Shown: positions 50,401-61,585 of the stretch, piece after piece | Position numbering within the stretch: the stretch's first letter is position 1 | How the letters are laid out: every line of letters starts with the position of its first letter | Source: an uncultured Pseudomonadales bacterium | GTDB taxonomy: Bacteria; Pseudomonadota; Gammaproteobacteria; Pseudomonadales; Balneatricaceae | DNA: 64,000 nt | Assembly (NCBI GenBank): GCA_943787595.1 | Contig: CALSNA010000005.1 | Coordinates: forward strand, 372,001-436,000 | Reading direction: 5' to 3' | Translations under genes and position numbers: made by a program | The notes under the pieces: generated by a model | Told to the model about the DNA's origin: nothing | Seen by the model: only the letters and a program-made list of their open reading frames with translations | Database searches by the model: none

Positions 50401-53244
50401 ATGGATAAAACGTATAACCCTCGAGCCATTGAACAACAGTGGTACCAACACTGGGAAAACAACCACTACTTCACTCCCTCCGGGTCAGGAGTACCCTATA
50501 GTATTGTCATTCCACCGCCCAATGTGACTGGCAGCTTGCATATGGGACATGCGTTACAAGACACGATTATGGACGCTTTGATCCGCTACCATCGAATGCA
50601 ACAGCATGATACCTTGTGGCAAGTGGGCACTGATCATGCCGGTATTGCTACACAAATGCTAGTAGAGCGTAAATTGTTAGCTGATACCGGCCAAAGCCGT
50701 TATGAACTGGGCCGGGATGCCTTTCTGAAGCAAATCTGGAAATGGAAAGCCGAATCTGGTAACAGGATTACTAGCCAGTTGCGCCGTATGGGAGCCAGTG
50801 TCGACTGGAATCGAGAACGATTCACAATGGATGAAGGTTTCTATGATGCCGTACAAGAAGCCTTTATACGTCTGTATGACGATGGTTTGATCTATCGTGG
50901 CAAACGACTGGTGAATTGGGATCCACAATTACATACCGCCATTTCCGATCTGGAGGTTGTTGCTAGCGATGAACCGGGCCATCTTTGGCACTTGCGCTAT
51001 CCCCTCGCCAACGATGTACATACTGTTGAAGGAATTGATCATATTGTAGTAGCCACCACCCGACCAGAAACTATGTTGGGAGACACGGCAGTGGCAGTGC
51101 ATCCAGATGACCCACGTTACCAGAACCTGATTGGTCAGCAAATGCACCTACCGCTGACTAATCGGCTAATCCCCATCGTTGCCGATGACTACGTGGATGT
51201 AGCCTTCGGTACCGGTTGCGTAAAGATCACCCCCGCCCATGACTTTAACGACTATGCTATGGGCCAACGTCACCAGCTAATGCTAATCAATGTACTCGAC
51301 CAGAACGCCGCCATATTATCGATACCTGAGGTATACGATTATCAGGGCAATGCCAAAGACGACACCACAGCTGCAATTCCCAAAGCTTATCAAGGTCTGG
51401 ATCGTTACCAGGCACGCGAGCTTATCATTGCTGACCTAGCACAGGCAGGACTGTTAGATAAAGTGGAAGACCATGCCTTGAAAGTGCCTCGCGGGGATCG
51501 TTCTGGTTTGGTAATTGAGCCTTTGCTGACTGATCAATGGTTTGTCAGTACCAAGCCACTGGCTGAATCTGCCATTGCGGCAGTGGCAGACGGCCGCATC
51601 AAATTTGTTCCTCAACAATGGCAAAACACCTATTTTTCCTGGATGCATAACATTCAGGACTGGTGTATCTCGCGCCAACTCTGGTGGGGCCACCGGATTC
51701 CAGCCTGGTATGACCAAGCTGGACAATACTATGTTGGCCGTAATGAAACTGAAGTACGGACCAAGTACCAGTTGGGTGACCAGCCCTTGCATCAGGATAA
51801 CGATGTCCTGGACACTTGGTTTTCGTCCAGCCTGTGGACATTTGGCAGCCAAGGTTGGCCTAAGGCCACTACGGCACTGGCACGTTATCATCCCACTGAT
51901 GTTTTGGTAACTGGTTTTGATATTATCTTTTTCTGGGTGGCACGGATGATCATGATGACCCTGCATCTAGTCAAAGATGAACAGGGTACTCCTCAAATTC
52001 CCTTTAAAACCGTTTATGTGACTGGCCTGATTCGTGACGAACGTGGCGATAAGATGTCCAAGTCCAAAGGCAATGTACTGGATCCACTGGACCTGATTGA
52101 TGGCATCACGTTAGAGGATCTGCTGATCAAACGCACCGGCAATATGATGCAACCTCAATTGGCCAAACAAATTGAACAGCAAACACGTGAACATTTCCCC
52201 AACGGCATGGAGGCCTATGGTACTGATGCCTTGCGTTTTACCTTGTGCGCTCTTGCCTCAACAGGCCGTGACATTAAATTTGATCTGGGTCGTATTGCAG
52301 GCAACCGGAACTTCTGCAATAAAATCTGGAATGCCGCCAACTATGTGTTGCTACACTGCGAACAGCAAAACTGTGGTCAGTCGGGCGAACCTGTGGAACT
52401 GGGACTGGCTGAGCGGTGGATTAATTCGCGTCTGCAAGCCGCCCAACAGAAGGTACAGCACGCTTTGGATCACTACCGCTTTGACCAAGCTGCTGTGGCT
52501 CTATATGATTTCATCTGGCATGAATACTGTGACTGGTATCTCGAACTGTCCAAACCTGTACTTTGGGATACTCATTCTTGTGACAAACAGTTACGTGGTA
52601 CACGTCGTACTCTGGTGTGCGTGCTAGAAACTGTGCTGCGTTTAGCACATCCGCTCATGCCTTATATTACCGAAGCCATCTGGCAGAAGGTGAAAGGTCT
52701 GGCTGGCCAGACCGGTGACAGTATCATGCTGCAAACCTATCCAAAACAAAATGCCACTTTAGTGGATGATCAAGCAGAAGCCGACTTAAACTGGGTCCAG
52801 GCGGTAGTTGAGGGGATTCGTAACATACGTGGCACCATGAACTTATCACCAGCCAAACCCATACCAGTACTGTTAGCCAAAGGCTCCTCTGAAGACCAAA
52901 ACCGACTACAAGCCAACCATCAGTTTCTAATCAAACTGGCTAAGCTTGACACGCTTAGCTGGCTTGATGCAACCGCAGCAACGCCACTGTCTGCTACAGC
53001 ACTGGTAGGAAGAATGGAAGTACTGGTGCCCATGGCTGGGTTAATTGACATAGCAGCAGAACAGCAACGTCTGAATAAAAAAATAGCTAAGTTACAACAA
53101 GAAATTAGCCGTCTCGACACGAAGCTGGGCAATGCACGTTTTACTGAAAAAGCACCTGCAGAAGTAGTCGACCGGGAAAAGGCCAAGTTGATCTCGGCAC
53201 AGCAGGCAATGGCCACCTTACAGAAACAAATGACACAGTTTTAA
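50401..53244 (+). CDS. valS: Valyl-tRNA synthetase
   Basis: This class I enzyme (947 residues) charges tRNA-Val and edits threonine. The HIGH-type motif is [15 protein letters not shown] near residue 43, and KMSKS is in [14 protein letters not shown] near 550. The editing domain ([20 protein letters not shown] near 220) is complete. The carboxy end is a coiled coil ([19 protein letters not shown]). I chose the ATG at 50401 ([15 protein letters not shown], like the E. coli start). A TTG 13 codons earlier is the alternative. A TATAAT lies at 50303-50308 upstream. Confidence 0.96.
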   Translation: MDKTYNPRAIEQQWYQHWENNHYFTPSGSGVPYSIVIPPPNVTGSLHMGHALQDTIMDALIRYHRMQQHDTLWQVGTDHAGIATQMLVERKLLADTGQSRYELGRDAFLKQIWKWKAESGNRITSQLRRMGASVDWNRERFTMDEGFYDAVQEAFIRLYDDGLIYRGKRLVNWDPQLHTAISDLEVVASDEPGHLWHLRYPLANDVHTVEGIDHIVVATTRPETMLGDTAVAVHPDDPRYQNLIGQQMHLPLTNRLIPIVADDYVDVAFGTGCVKITPAHDFNDYAMGQRHQLMLINVLDQNAAILSIPEVYDYQGNAKDDTTAAIPKAYQGLDRYQARELIIADLAQAGLLDKVEDHALKVPRGDRSGLVIEPLLTDQWFVSTKPLAESAIAAVADGRIKFVPQQWQNTYFSWMHNIQDWCISRQLWWGHRIPAWYDQAGQYYVGRNETEVRTKYQLGDQPLHQDNDVLDTWFSSSLWTFGSQGWPKATTALARYHPTDVLVTGFDIIFFWVARMIMMTLHLVKDEQGTPQIPFKTVYVTGLIRDERGDKMSKSKGNVLDPLDLIDGITLEDLLIKRTGNMMQPQLAKQIEQQTREHFPNGMEAYGTDALRFTLCALASTGRDIKFDLGRIAGNRNFCNKIWNAANYVLLHCEQQNCGQSGEPVELGLAERWINSRLQAAQQKVQHALDHYRFDQAAVALYDFIWHEYCDWYLELSKPVLWDTHSCDKQLRGTRRTLVCVLETVLRLAHPLMPYITEAIWQKVKGLAGQTGDSIMLQTYPKQNATLVDDQAEADLNWVQAVVEGIRNIRGTMNLSPAKPIPVLLAKGSSEDQNRLQANHQFLIKLAKLDTLSWLDATAATPLSATALVGRMEVLVPMAGLIDIAAEQQRLNKKIAKLQQEISRLDTKLGNARFTEKAPAEVVDREKAKLISAQQAMATLQKQMTQF

Positions 53245-53494
53245 CCAGAACTGTTAACAAAATTGGTTGTATAATCCTAAAAAGGTAGATTTTTATGCAC
53301 TTTAAATCAGATTAAATTATCAATAAATATATGTAATTAATAGTTTTTAAAAAAACTATTTCATGTCAATATTGACGTGTTAATGGATATCCCTGACAAC
53401 CCCCGCCAAATAATGATCCTGGGTAATTTTAACCACTACAGCAATGTGGATGACTTGCATATCGTGAATATAGAATAATCGCTAATTTATATAG
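53245..53494. other. Non-coding stretch between valS and the serine hydrolase
   Basis: AT-rich DNA with a small inverted repeat, AATAGTTTTT and AAAAACTATT, at 53339-53360. I searched all frames for a signal peptide belonging to the downstream serine hydrolase and saw none. Confidence 0.4.
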
Positions 53495-54574
53495 GTAGTC
53501 AAATGTCCTACCCTTACAGATGATAATCCCAATAACATTACGCCACTTGCAGCCGTACTGTTGCCAGCAGTTGCCAAGGCCATTGCAGCTGGTATGCCCG
53601 GGATCATTGTTTATGCTGGTATCGGTAATGAAGAAGCCAACATTGCTCAAGGCACAGCTAATGTCACTGCTGGCACGCCCATGCGTACTGACCATATGTT
53701 CCGGATTGCCAGTAATTCTAAAACCTATCTTGCAGTGCTCATTGCCCAGCTACATAGTCTGGGAACCTTTTCCCTAGATACACCCATTGCCGAGATATTA
53801 AGTGCAGAAGCTATTGCCGGCATTGCCAATGCAAATCAAGTCACTACACGCCAACTACTCAATCACACAAGCGGTGTTTACGATTACTTCGAGAGTGACA
53901 CCATTTGGCATGCTATGCTAAGAGACCCTACTCATCAATGGACAGCGATGGAAGCCTTGCAATATGCTCGCAATGTACCAGCAAAATTTGCGCCAGGAAC
54001 CGGGTTTGGCTATTCCAATAGCAATTATCTCCTAGCCAGGCTGGTAGTGGATGCCATCACTGGTATGCATCACCCTGCCAGCATTCAGCGTAATATTCTC
54101 AATGCAGCCGATCTCTCACAAACCTACTATGAAGCCCATGGCACACCTATTGGAGAACTCTGTCACGGTTATGGACAATATCAGGGAGATCGTAACATCG
54201 ATGATAGTTTTGCTTTTAATCAGGGCTACGGTATGGCTGATGGTGGTATGGTTGCTACAGCTCGTGACCTTGCAAGATTTTACATGGCTATTCAAGATGG
54301 CACCTTGCTTGATAATGAGGCCAAACATACCCTGTTCGATAATTCCGTACCTGATGGCAACTCACAGGCTGGGCTGGGCATATTTATTGAGACTAAGGAC
54401 GATAAGGAGGTCTGGCTACACGGTGGCGCTTTGGTAGGCTACCTGAGTGATGTTCTTTATTATCCTGCTACTGGCAATGTATTGGTTTTCTTTGATAATG
54501 GCTCCGGGCAAGAGCTCAATGACGTTTACGATACGCTGTCGGAGGAGCTATCAACTGCCTTTAATCAACATTAA
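53495..54574 (+). pseudogene. Serine hydrolase (beta-lactamase/D-Ala-D-Ala carboxypeptidase family) lacking its export signal
   Basis: The penicillin-recognising catalytic domain looks complete: S-x-x-K in FRIASNSKTYLAV, the YSN tyrosine motif in FGYSNSNYLLA, and the HGG triad in WLHGGALVG. The frame is open from just after a TAG at 53492-53494 and begins with a TDDNPNNITPL linker of the sort that follows a lipoprotein signal. No ATG or GTG lies before it and there is no hydrophobic signal. The first standard-type codon is TTG at 53561, without a ribosome-binding site; the next ATG is at 53594. Members of this family act outside the cytoplasm, so a lost 5' end is the simplest reading. It may still be translated as a cytosolic protein of about 337 residues from 53561. 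Confidence 0.62.
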
Positions 54575-54739
54575 GGTCATTACAACCAGATCAGCTGTTA
54601 CCAATGGAGTTAACTGTTTTCGTGTTTATTTTGGATGTTTCAACCACGCAATCGAGTGAGTCAAAACAATAGCTTGCCATTGGCTTTCAAACCACTTTGA
54701 CCAAATCATTTAGCGCAGCTTTCCGGTATCCAGTGCAAT

Positions 54740-56125
54740 TTAACTGGCCTGCTGCAGGCAATGAATCAGGTTATTAATCTTATCAAAGGTTTCCTGATAT
54801 TCATCATTACAATTGGAATCAGCCACAATCCCACCACCAGCCCAGCAGTATATATAACCGACTGGTTGATGATTATATTGCTCGTGGGTAGCCACTAGGG
54901 TGCGAATACAGATGTTGGTATCCATACGCCCATGGCTGCTAATGTAACCGATTGAGCCAGTGTAAGCCGTACGTCGATGCGGCTCCAATTGTTCAATAAT
55001 TTCCATAGCCCGCAACTTTGGCGCGCCGGTTATAGAGCCTCCAGGAAAGGCACCTTTTAGCAAAGATAGCCGCTTATTATCACTAATTCTGCCACGTATG
55101 GTAGTAACAAGATGGTGCACATTGCTGTAGCTTTCAATGGCAAACAGGCGCGGCACCTGCACTGTATTTACATCACAGTGCTTGCTGAGATCATTGCGCA
55201 ATAAATCCACAATCATTAGGTTTTCGGCTCGATCTTTAGGGCTTGCCGCCAACTCATTGTACAGCGCTTTATCCTGTTGTGGCGTTTGTCCCCGCGCTCT
55301 GGTGCCTTTGATAGGTTTGGTTTCCACCTGGCCCTGATTAACCTCTAGAAAGCGTTCCGGCGATAAGCTTAATACAGTAGCACCCGTTAACTGCAAATAA
55401 GCACTGAACGGGGTGGGTGAGACTGTACGTAAACGAAGATAAGCATCCCAGAGATCACCTTGATAGATAGCACGCAGACGCTGTGCTAAACAAACCTGAT
55501 AGCAGTCTCCTGCTACAATGTAATCCATAATCTGCTTAAATTTATGCGCATATTGGTCAGGTGTCATATTGGGCTGAAATGCTTCTAACAAGCTAAATGG
55601 CTTACGACTATGGCTGAAACTGGTCAGCAAACTGTCACGCAAAGCCAGCGTTAACTGGCTTGACAGGTGACTAACCAAGTAGGTTGTCTGCTGTTGGTAA
55701 TCACTGATGATAGCCCATAGATAAATGCCAACACTCATATCGGGAATCGCAATATCGTCTATCGCCTGGCTCGGCAATGTTTCAATGCTGCGACCCAAGT
55801 CATAACCAAACAAGCCTGCAGCACCACCACAAAAAGGCAATTGTTGCCACTTTGGGCTGATGGAATTGGGTAGTAAACGCGTCATGGTCTGCTCTATCAG
55901 AGCGAATGGATCAGCATCACTATTAGTACAGTGGCCAGACTCATGCAAAGTAGTGATACCAGCAGCATGCGTTATCAAGGCTACTGGATCAGCCATGACT
56001 AGATCATAACGACCAAAGCGGCTGGCTGGCTGGTTAGAGTCCAACAATAGGGCATGGTCAAGATGACGAACCCGCTCGAAATAGTTGCAGGCATTCTCAG
56101 TATAGGGAAGGGAAATTACATGCAC
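54740..56125 (-). CDS. pabB: Aminodeoxychorismate synthase component I
   Basis: This enzyme (461 residues) converts chorismate and ammonia to 4-amino-4-deoxychorismate for p-aminobenzoate and folate. The chorismate-binding domain shows the PIKGT motif (QVETKPIKGTRARG), whose lysine and threonine mark PabB rather than TrpE. RAENLMIVDLLRNDLSKHC, GSITGAPKLRAMEIIEQLEP and YTGSIGYISSHG follow. It is divergent from the prp operon. Folate supply is relevant to sarcosine oxidase in this window, but no link beyond that is shown. Confidence 0.94.
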   Translation of the reverse strand: MHVISLPYTENACNYFERVRHLDHALLLDSNQPASRFGRYDLVMADPVALITHAAGITTLHESGHCTNSDADPFALIEQTMTRLLPNSISPKWQQLPFCGGAAGLFGYDLGRSIETLPSQAIDDIAIPDMSVGIYLWAIISDYQQQTTYLVSHLSSQLTLALRDSLLTSFSHSRKPFSLLEAFQPNMTPDQYAHKFKQIMDYIVAGDCYQVCLAQRLRAIYQGDLWDAYLRLRTVSPTPFSAYLQLTGATVLSLSPERFLEVNQGQVETKPIKGTRARGQTPQQDKALYNELAASPKDRAENLMIVDLLRNDLSKHCDVNTVQVPRLFAIESYSNVHHLVTTIRGRISDNKRLSLLKGAFPGGSITGAPKLRAMEIIEQLEPHRRTAYTGSIGYISSHGRMDTNICIRTLVATHEQYNHQPVGYIYCWAGGGIVADSNCNDEYQETFDKINNLIHCLQQAS

Positions 56126-56871
56126 TGGCTGGTAATCTGTTGGTTGAAAAACTGACAGTTTACCTTGCCTTAAGTTACAAACCTAGCATAAAGCATCCTG
56201 GATGATAAACAATGATTTGCAAGTCTTCCAATTAAATGGCTGATTGCCTCTTAATAATTACAGAAAGTATATTTGCATAATGATCAGATTGACGACCCAA
56301 AATAGTGCTCATATAATGAAAAGTAATTAAATTATAAAAAAATAATTTAATTACTTATTTTAAGTCCTGGCTCATCCAATATCAGACGCCATTATCAATA
56401 ACACCGTGACTGGCGTTATTGCCCAGTGACATAAACTCAATGAGCTGTAGTTAATACGTACTAATAAAACCAGCTACCATGCCATTTAGGACATATAATT
56501 AGTCGGTAGTTATTGCTCCTGAACCCAGGTGAACACATCAGACAACATTGAAAACACCTGGCAATTGTGCATATCAATAACCAAGAGGTAATTGAATTAC
56601 ATCAGTGACTGCATATCTGCACAGCACACATTCAGAAAAACAATGTGAATTGCCATTAATGCATTGTCAAGAACGCTTATAAATAAACCATTTTTTTTGG
56701 CTACGCCAGAAGACGATTTTTACCCCCTATTGGGAATATATAGTTACTAATTTAGCTTAACCAAGCGGCTGATATGGAGGCATCACAACGATGTACGTAC
56801 CAATACCATGCCACATACAAACTAATGCGTGTTAACCTCTACGGTAGCCGCCTAATTTGATGGAGATATTG
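56126..56871. other. Divergent regulatory region between pabB and the prp operon
   Basis: No gene is recognised. This stretch must hold the promoters for pabB (minus) and prpB (plus). No prpR or GntR-type regulator gene is adjacent. The most striking element is the AT-only inverted repeat listed separately. Confidence 0.45.
56321..56356. promoter_or_regulatory. AT-only 15-bp inverted repeat upstream of prpB and pabB
   Basis: AAGTAATTAAATTAT and its exact reverse complement flank a six-A spacer. It is about 195 bases upstream of the pabB start and 515 upstream of prpB. The length and perfection exceed what I expect by chance even in AT-rich DNA. It could be an operator for a dimeric regulator or a DNA-bending site. 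No factor can be named. Confidence 0.4.
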
Positions 56872-57762
56872 ATGAACCAGAGCTTATCCCCCGGAGGAAA
56901 ATTTCGGGCTGCCATCACGGCTAACCAGCCATTGCAGATCGTAGGCACTGTTAATGCTTATACAGCTATGATGGCGCAAAAGGTTGGCCACCAGGCTATT
57001 TACCTTTCCGGAGCCGGGGTTGCAAATGCTTCCTATGGGCTACCCGATTTGGGACTTACCAGCCTGCCTGAAGTATTAACAGACGTCAGCCGTATTACCG
57101 CAGTTTCAGATTTGCCACTGTTGGTTGATATTGATACAGGCTGGGGTGGAGCTTTTAACATCGCGCGCACTGTAAAAGCCATAGAGAAAGCTGGTGCAGC
57201 AGCTATCCACATTGAAGACCAGGTATCACAGAAGCGTTGTGGCCACAGACCTAATAAAGCTATCGTGAGCAAAGCTGAAATGACCGATCGGGTTAAGGCT
57301 GCGGTTGATGCGCGTGCAGAAGAGGATTTTTTTGTTATGGCGCGCACTGATGCCTTTCAAAAAGAAGGCCTGGACGCCGCACTGGATCGAGCACAAGCCT
57401 GTGTTGCAGCTGGTGCAGATGCTATTTTTGCCGAAGCAGTACATGAATTAAGCGATTACCATGCCTTCACCCAAGCACTTGAGGTACCCGTGCTAGCTAA
57501 TATCACTGAATTTGGTGCAACACCCCTATACAACTGCGAAACACTGGCTCAAGTGGGTATTCAACTGGTGCTGTATCCTTTGAGCGCCTTTCGCGCTATG
57601 AACAAAGCCGCTCTTAATGTTTATCAGCATCTGCTGGACGATGGGCACCAGCAAGAGGTACTGGATACCATGCAGACCCGTATGGAATTATATGAATTCC
57701 TTGACTATCACGCATTCGAAACCAAGCTAGATCAGCTGTTTGCAGCTGGCAAAAATCTGTAG
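56872..57762 (+). CDS. prpB: 2-Methylisocitrate lyase
   Basis: This enzyme (296 residues, the same length as in E. coli) splits 2-methylisocitrate into pyruvate and succinate, the last step of the 2-methylcitrate cycle. The catalytic Cys123 lies in [10 protein letters not shown], and the metal-binding [11 protein letters not shown] is near residue 87. [19 protein letters not shown] near 43 is typical. I chose the ATG at 56872 with GGAG seven bases upstream; the frame extends five codons further. It is first in prpB-prpC-acnD-prpF. Confidence 0.96.
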   Translation: MNQSLSPGGKFRAAITANQPLQIVGTVNAYTAMMAQKVGHQAIYLSGAGVANASYGLPDLGLTSLPEVLTDVSRITAVSDLPLLVDIDTGWGGAFNIARTVKAIEKAGAAAIHIEDQVSQKRCGHRPNKAIVSKAEMTDRVKAAVDARAEEDFFVMARTDAFQKEGLDAALDRAQACVAAGADAIFAEAVHELSDYHAFTQALEVPVLANITEFGATPLYNCETLAQVGIQLVLYPLSAFRAMNKAALNVYQHLLDDGHQQEVLDTMQTRMELYEFLDYHAFETKLDQLFAAGKNL

Positions 57763-57793
57763 TACGTACTGCATAATAAGAAGGACAATTAAG

Positions 57794-58921
57794 ATGGCTC
57801 ATAAAAAACTTTCTGGTGCTGGCCTGCGTGGTCAGTCTGCTGGTTCTACTGCCCTTTGCACTGTAGGCAAAACCGGCACTGGCTTGAGTTACCGTGGTTA
57901 TGATATTACTGAATTAGCCGCTAAGGCGCGATTCGAAGAGGTAGCCCACTTATTGCTTAAGGGCCACTTGCCCAGCCAAGGGGAACTGGATGCCTATATC
58001 AGCAAGCTGGTGGCACTGCGCAGTTTACCTGAAGCCTTAAAAGCGGTCCTGGAACAGATTCCTGCGGATGCCCATCCCATGGATGTAATTCGTACGGGCT
58101 GTTCTATGCTGGGAAATCTGGAAATGGAGCAAAGCTTTGCCTATCAACAGACAGTAACAGATCGAATGCTCGGCCTATTCCCTGCCATAATATGTTACTG
58201 GTATCGCTTCAGCCATGATGGCGTTCGTATCAATACCGCAACTGATGATACCTCCATTGGAGCCTACTTCCTGCATCTACTGCATGATCGTAAGCCCAGT
58301 AACTTGCACGAGCAAGTCATGCATGTATCCTTGATACTGTACGCTGAACATGAGTTTAACGCCTCAACCTTCGCGGCTCGAGTTTGTGGCTCAACCCTGT
58401 CTGACATGCATTCTTGTATAACTGCCGCTATCGGTACCCTTAGAGGCCCCCTGCACGGTGGTGCCAATGAAGCCGCCATGGAAATGATTGCAAAATGGAA
58501 TACACCTGATGAAGCTGAAGCAGCCATTATGGCAATGTTGGCTCGCAAGGAAAAAATCATGGGTTTTGGTCATGCCATCTATCGTGAATCCGACCCACGC
58601 AGTATTATTATCAAGCAATGGGCTGAAAAATTGGCAGATGCAGCAGGTGATACCAAGCTTTATCCTGTATCAGTGCGTTGTGAAGAAGTCATGTGGCGGG
58701 AAAAGAAATTATTCTGCAATGCAGACTTTTTTCACGCTGCTACATATAACTTTATGGGCATTCCTACCAAGCTGTTCACGCCTATTTTTGTTATGTCACG
58801 CTTGACAGGCTGGGCAAGCCACGTCATGGAACAGCGTCAAAATAACCGCATTATCCGTCCCAGTGCTGATTACATCGGACTGGATACAGCACATTGGGTT
58901 GATATTGAAGACCGTGTATAG
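57794..58921 (+). CDS. prpC: 2-Methylcitrate synthase
   Basis: This enzyme (375 residues) condenses propionyl-CoA with oxaloacetate. It is a short-form citrate-synthase family member. The amino end LSGAGLRGQSAGSTALCTVGKTGTGLSYRGYDI and the catalytic segments GPLHGGANEAAMEMI near 222 and GFGHAIYRESDPRS near 257 are those of PrpC. AAGGA lies nine bases before the ATG. The longer frame upstream overlaps prpB and is not used. It starts 31 bases after prpB. Confidence 0.95.
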   Translation: MAHKKLSGAGLRGQSAGSTALCTVGKTGTGLSYRGYDITELAAKARFEEVAHLLLKGHLPSQGELDAYISKLVALRSLPEALKAVLEQIPADAHPMDVIRTGCSMLGNLEMEQSFAYQQTVTDRMLGLFPAIICYWYRFSHDGVRINTATDDTSIGAYFLHLLHDRKPSNLHEQVMHVSLILYAEHEFNASTFAARVCGSTLSDMHSCITAAIGTLRGPLHGGANEAAMEMIAKWNTPDEAEAAIMAMLARKEKIMGFGHAIYRESDPRSIIIKQWAEKLADAAGDTKLYPVSVRCEEVMWREKKLFCNADFFHAATYNFMGIPTKLFTPIFVMSRLTGWASHVMEQRQNNRIIRPSADYIGLDTAHWVDIEDRV

Positions 58922-58986
58922 AACCGATATAAACATTTTTGCAGGATTTATTACCACTGTATTCTCAGACGGGATGCTCAAATACT

Positions 58987-61581
58987 ATGAATAGCAATTA
59001 TAAAACCGATCTGCCCAATACAAAACTGAAGTATTTTGATACTCGCGCCGCCATTGATTCAATCCAGCCAGGTGCCTATGCAACGCTACCATACACTGCC
59101 AAAATACTTGCTGAACAACTGGTGCGATGCTGTGATTCAACTGTACTGACCGCAAGCTTACAGCAGATCATTACACGCCAGCGTGAGTTAGATTTTCCCT
59201 GGTATCCAGCCCGAGTAGTATGCCATGATATACTTGGCCAAACTGCACTGGTTGACTTGGCTGGCTTGCGCGACGCCATTGCCAAACAAGGAGGCGATCC
59301 AGCCCAGGTGAATCCAGTTGTACCCACTCAGTTAATCGTCGACCATTCCCTGGCGGTTGAACATGGTGGTGATGACCCAAATGCGTTTGCCAAGAACCGT
59401 GCCATTGAAGATCGTCGCAATGACGACCGGTTTCACTTTATTGAATGGACTAAGACTGCTTTCAAGAACGTACATGTAATTCCAGCTGGCAATGGCATTA
59501 TGCACCAGATTAACTTGGAAAAAATGTCGCCGGTAATTCAACAGCGAGGCGCATTGGCATTTCCCGATACCTGCATTGGCACCGATAGTCATACGCCCCA
59601 TGTGAATGCTTTGGGTGTGATTGCCATTGGTGTCGGGGGTTTGGAAGCTGAAAATGTTATGCTGGGACGAGCATCCATGATGCGCTTGCCAAATATCATC
59701 GGAGTCGAACTGACTGGACAACGACAGTTGGGTATTACGGCTACTGATATTGTCTTGGCTCTAACTGAGTTTCTGAGACAACAACAAGTGGTATCAGCCT
59801 ATCTGGAATTCTTTGGCACAGGTGCCCGCGCACTGAGTATTGGCGACCGTGCAACCATCGCTAATATGACCCCTGAATTTGGTGCTTCTGCCGGGATGTT
59901 CTATATTGATGAAGCAACCATCGACTATTTAAAACTAACAGGTCGTGCGCCAGAGCAAGTGGCACTGGTAGAAAATTACGCCAGGACTGCTGGATTATGG
60001 AGTGACGCGATGGTGAGCGCTGAATACGAACGGGTATTGACCTTTAATCTATCTACAGTGGGCCGTAATATGGCTGGCCCTTCCCATCCTCACCGACGAC
60101 TGCCAACAGCTGAGCTGAAAAGCCGTGGCGTGGCTGGAGACTGGCAACAGCAAGCTGGCCAAATACCCGATGGCGCAGTGATTATTGCCGCCATTACTAG
60201 TTGTACCAATACCAGTAATCCACGTAATGTAGTGGCCGCAGGTTTACTGGCCCGTAATGCCAACCGGCTGGGCCTGGTGCGCAAACCCTGGGTAAAAACA
60301 TCCTTTGCACCAGGATCAAAGGTAGCCAAACTGTATTTGGAACAGTGTAAATTACTAGCTGAATTGGAACAATTGGGATTTGGGATTGTGGGTTATGCAT
60401 GTACCACCTGTAACGGCATGAGCGGCGCTCTAGATCCTGCGATCGAGCAAGAAGTGATTGAGCACGATATCCATACCACTGCCGTGCTATCTGGCAATCG
60501 TAATTTTGATGGCCGCATCCACCCCTATGCCAAGCAAGCTTTTCTGGCTTCACCACCATTAGTGGTAGCCTATGCTATTGCCGGCACGATACGCGTTGAT
60601 ATTGAACGAGATGCACTGGGACAAGATGCACAGGGTAATGCTGTAACTCTGCAAGACATCTGGCCTGATGACGATGAAATTGATGCCATAGTTGCCAGCA
60701 GTGTCAAGCCTGAGCAGTTTAACCAAATTTATATTCCCATGTTTGATCTCGAGACCATAACCCCCGCTGCGAGCCCATTATATGAATGGCGCCCACAAAG
60801 TACCTACATAAGGCGCCCTCCCTATTGGGACGGTGCCTTAACCAAGGTGCGCAGTCTTAAAGGCATGCGTCCACTTGCTATCTTGGGCGACAATATCACT
60901 ACTGATCATCTGTCACCTTCTAACGCTATTTTGGCTGACAGTGCAGCTGGTGAATACCTGACCAAGATGGGTCTGCCAGAAGTAGACTTTAATTCTTATG
61001 CCACTCACCGTGGTGACCACCTAACCGCCCAGCGAGCAACCTTAGCCAACCCCAAACTGATTAATGAAATGTGTTGTGATGACCAGGGCCGGGTTATGCA
61101 AGGTTCGCTGGCACGTATCGAACCGGAAGGACAACAGACACGTATGTGGGAAGCCATAGAAACCTACATGGCACGCCAACAGCCATTGATTGTTGTTGCA
61201 GGGGCAGATTATGGCCAGGGCTCATCACGTGACTGGGCGGCCAAGGGCGTGCGGCTAGCCGGAGTAGAAGCCATTGTTGCTGAAGGATTTGAACGCATAC
61301 ACCGCACTAATCTAGTGGGTATGGGTATACTGCCACTAGAATTCAAACACGGAACCGATCGCCATACCTATCAGATCAATGGTACCGAAACTTTTGACGT
61401 AATTGGTCAGCCAATGCCACAAGCCGATCTGACTCTGGTCATTCATCGAACTGACAGTGCACCTATCGAAGTCCCAGTAACCTGTCGTCTGGATACCGCT
61501 GAAGAGGTCACCGTCTACACTGCTGGTGGCATATTACAGCGTTTTGCCCAAGACTTTCTGGAAACCACATTAGAGCAATAA
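58987..61581 (+). CDS. acnD: Fe/S-dependent 2-methylisocitrate dehydratase AcnD
   Basis: This aconitase-family enzyme (864 residues) dehydrates 2-methylcitrate to 2-methylaconitate and, with PrpF, replaces PrpD. Cluster cysteines are seen in ITSCTNTSNPRN near residue 402 and in ACTTCNGMSG near 469. GTDSHTPHVNALGVIAIGVGGLEAE lies near 197 and the swivelling-domain signature GADYGQGSSRDWAAKG near 739. The first ATG of the family-like start (MNSNYKTDLP) is at 58987. It lies between prpC and prpF with a four-base gap to prpF. Confidence 0.95.
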   Translation: MNSNYKTDLPNTKLKYFDTRAAIDSIQPGAYATLPYTAKILAEQLVRCCDSTVLTASLQQIITRQRELDFPWYPARVVCHDILGQTALVDLAGLRDAIAKQGGDPAQVNPVVPTQLIVDHSLAVEHGGDDPNAFAKNRAIEDRRNDDRFHFIEWTKTAFKNVHVIPAGNGIMHQINLEKMSPVIQQRGALAFPDTCIGTDSHTPHVNALGVIAIGVGGLEAENVMLGRASMMRLPNIIGVELTGQRQLGITATDIVLALTEFLRQQQVVSAYLEFFGTGARALSIGDRATIANMTPEFGASAGMFYIDEATIDYLKLTGRAPEQVALVENYARTAGLWSDAMVSAEYERVLTFNLSTVGRNMAGPSHPHRRLPTAELKSRGVAGDWQQQAGQIPDGAVIIAAITSCTNTSNPRNVVAAGLLARNANRLGLVRKPWVKTSFAPGSKVAKLYLEQCKLLAELEQLGFGIVGYACTTCNGMSGALDPAIEQEVIEHDIHTTAVLSGNRNFDGRIHPYAKQAFLASPPLVVAYAIAGTIRVDIERDALGQDAQGNAVTLQDIWPDDDEIDAIVASSVKPEQFNQIYIPMFDLETITPAASPLYEWRPQSTYIRRPPYWDGALTKVRSLKGMRPLAILGDNITTDHLSPSNAILADSAAGEYLTKMGLPEVDFNSYATHRGDHLTAQRATLANPKLINEMCCDDQGRVMQGSLARIEPEGQQTRMWEAIETYMARQQPLIVVAGADYGQGSSRDWAAKGVRLAGVEAIVAEGFERIHRTNLVGMGILPLEFKHGTDRHTYQINGTETFDVIGQPMPQADLTLVIHRTDSAPIEVPVTCRLDTAEEVTVYTAGGILQRFAQDFLETTLEQ

Positions 61582-61585
61582 ACCA

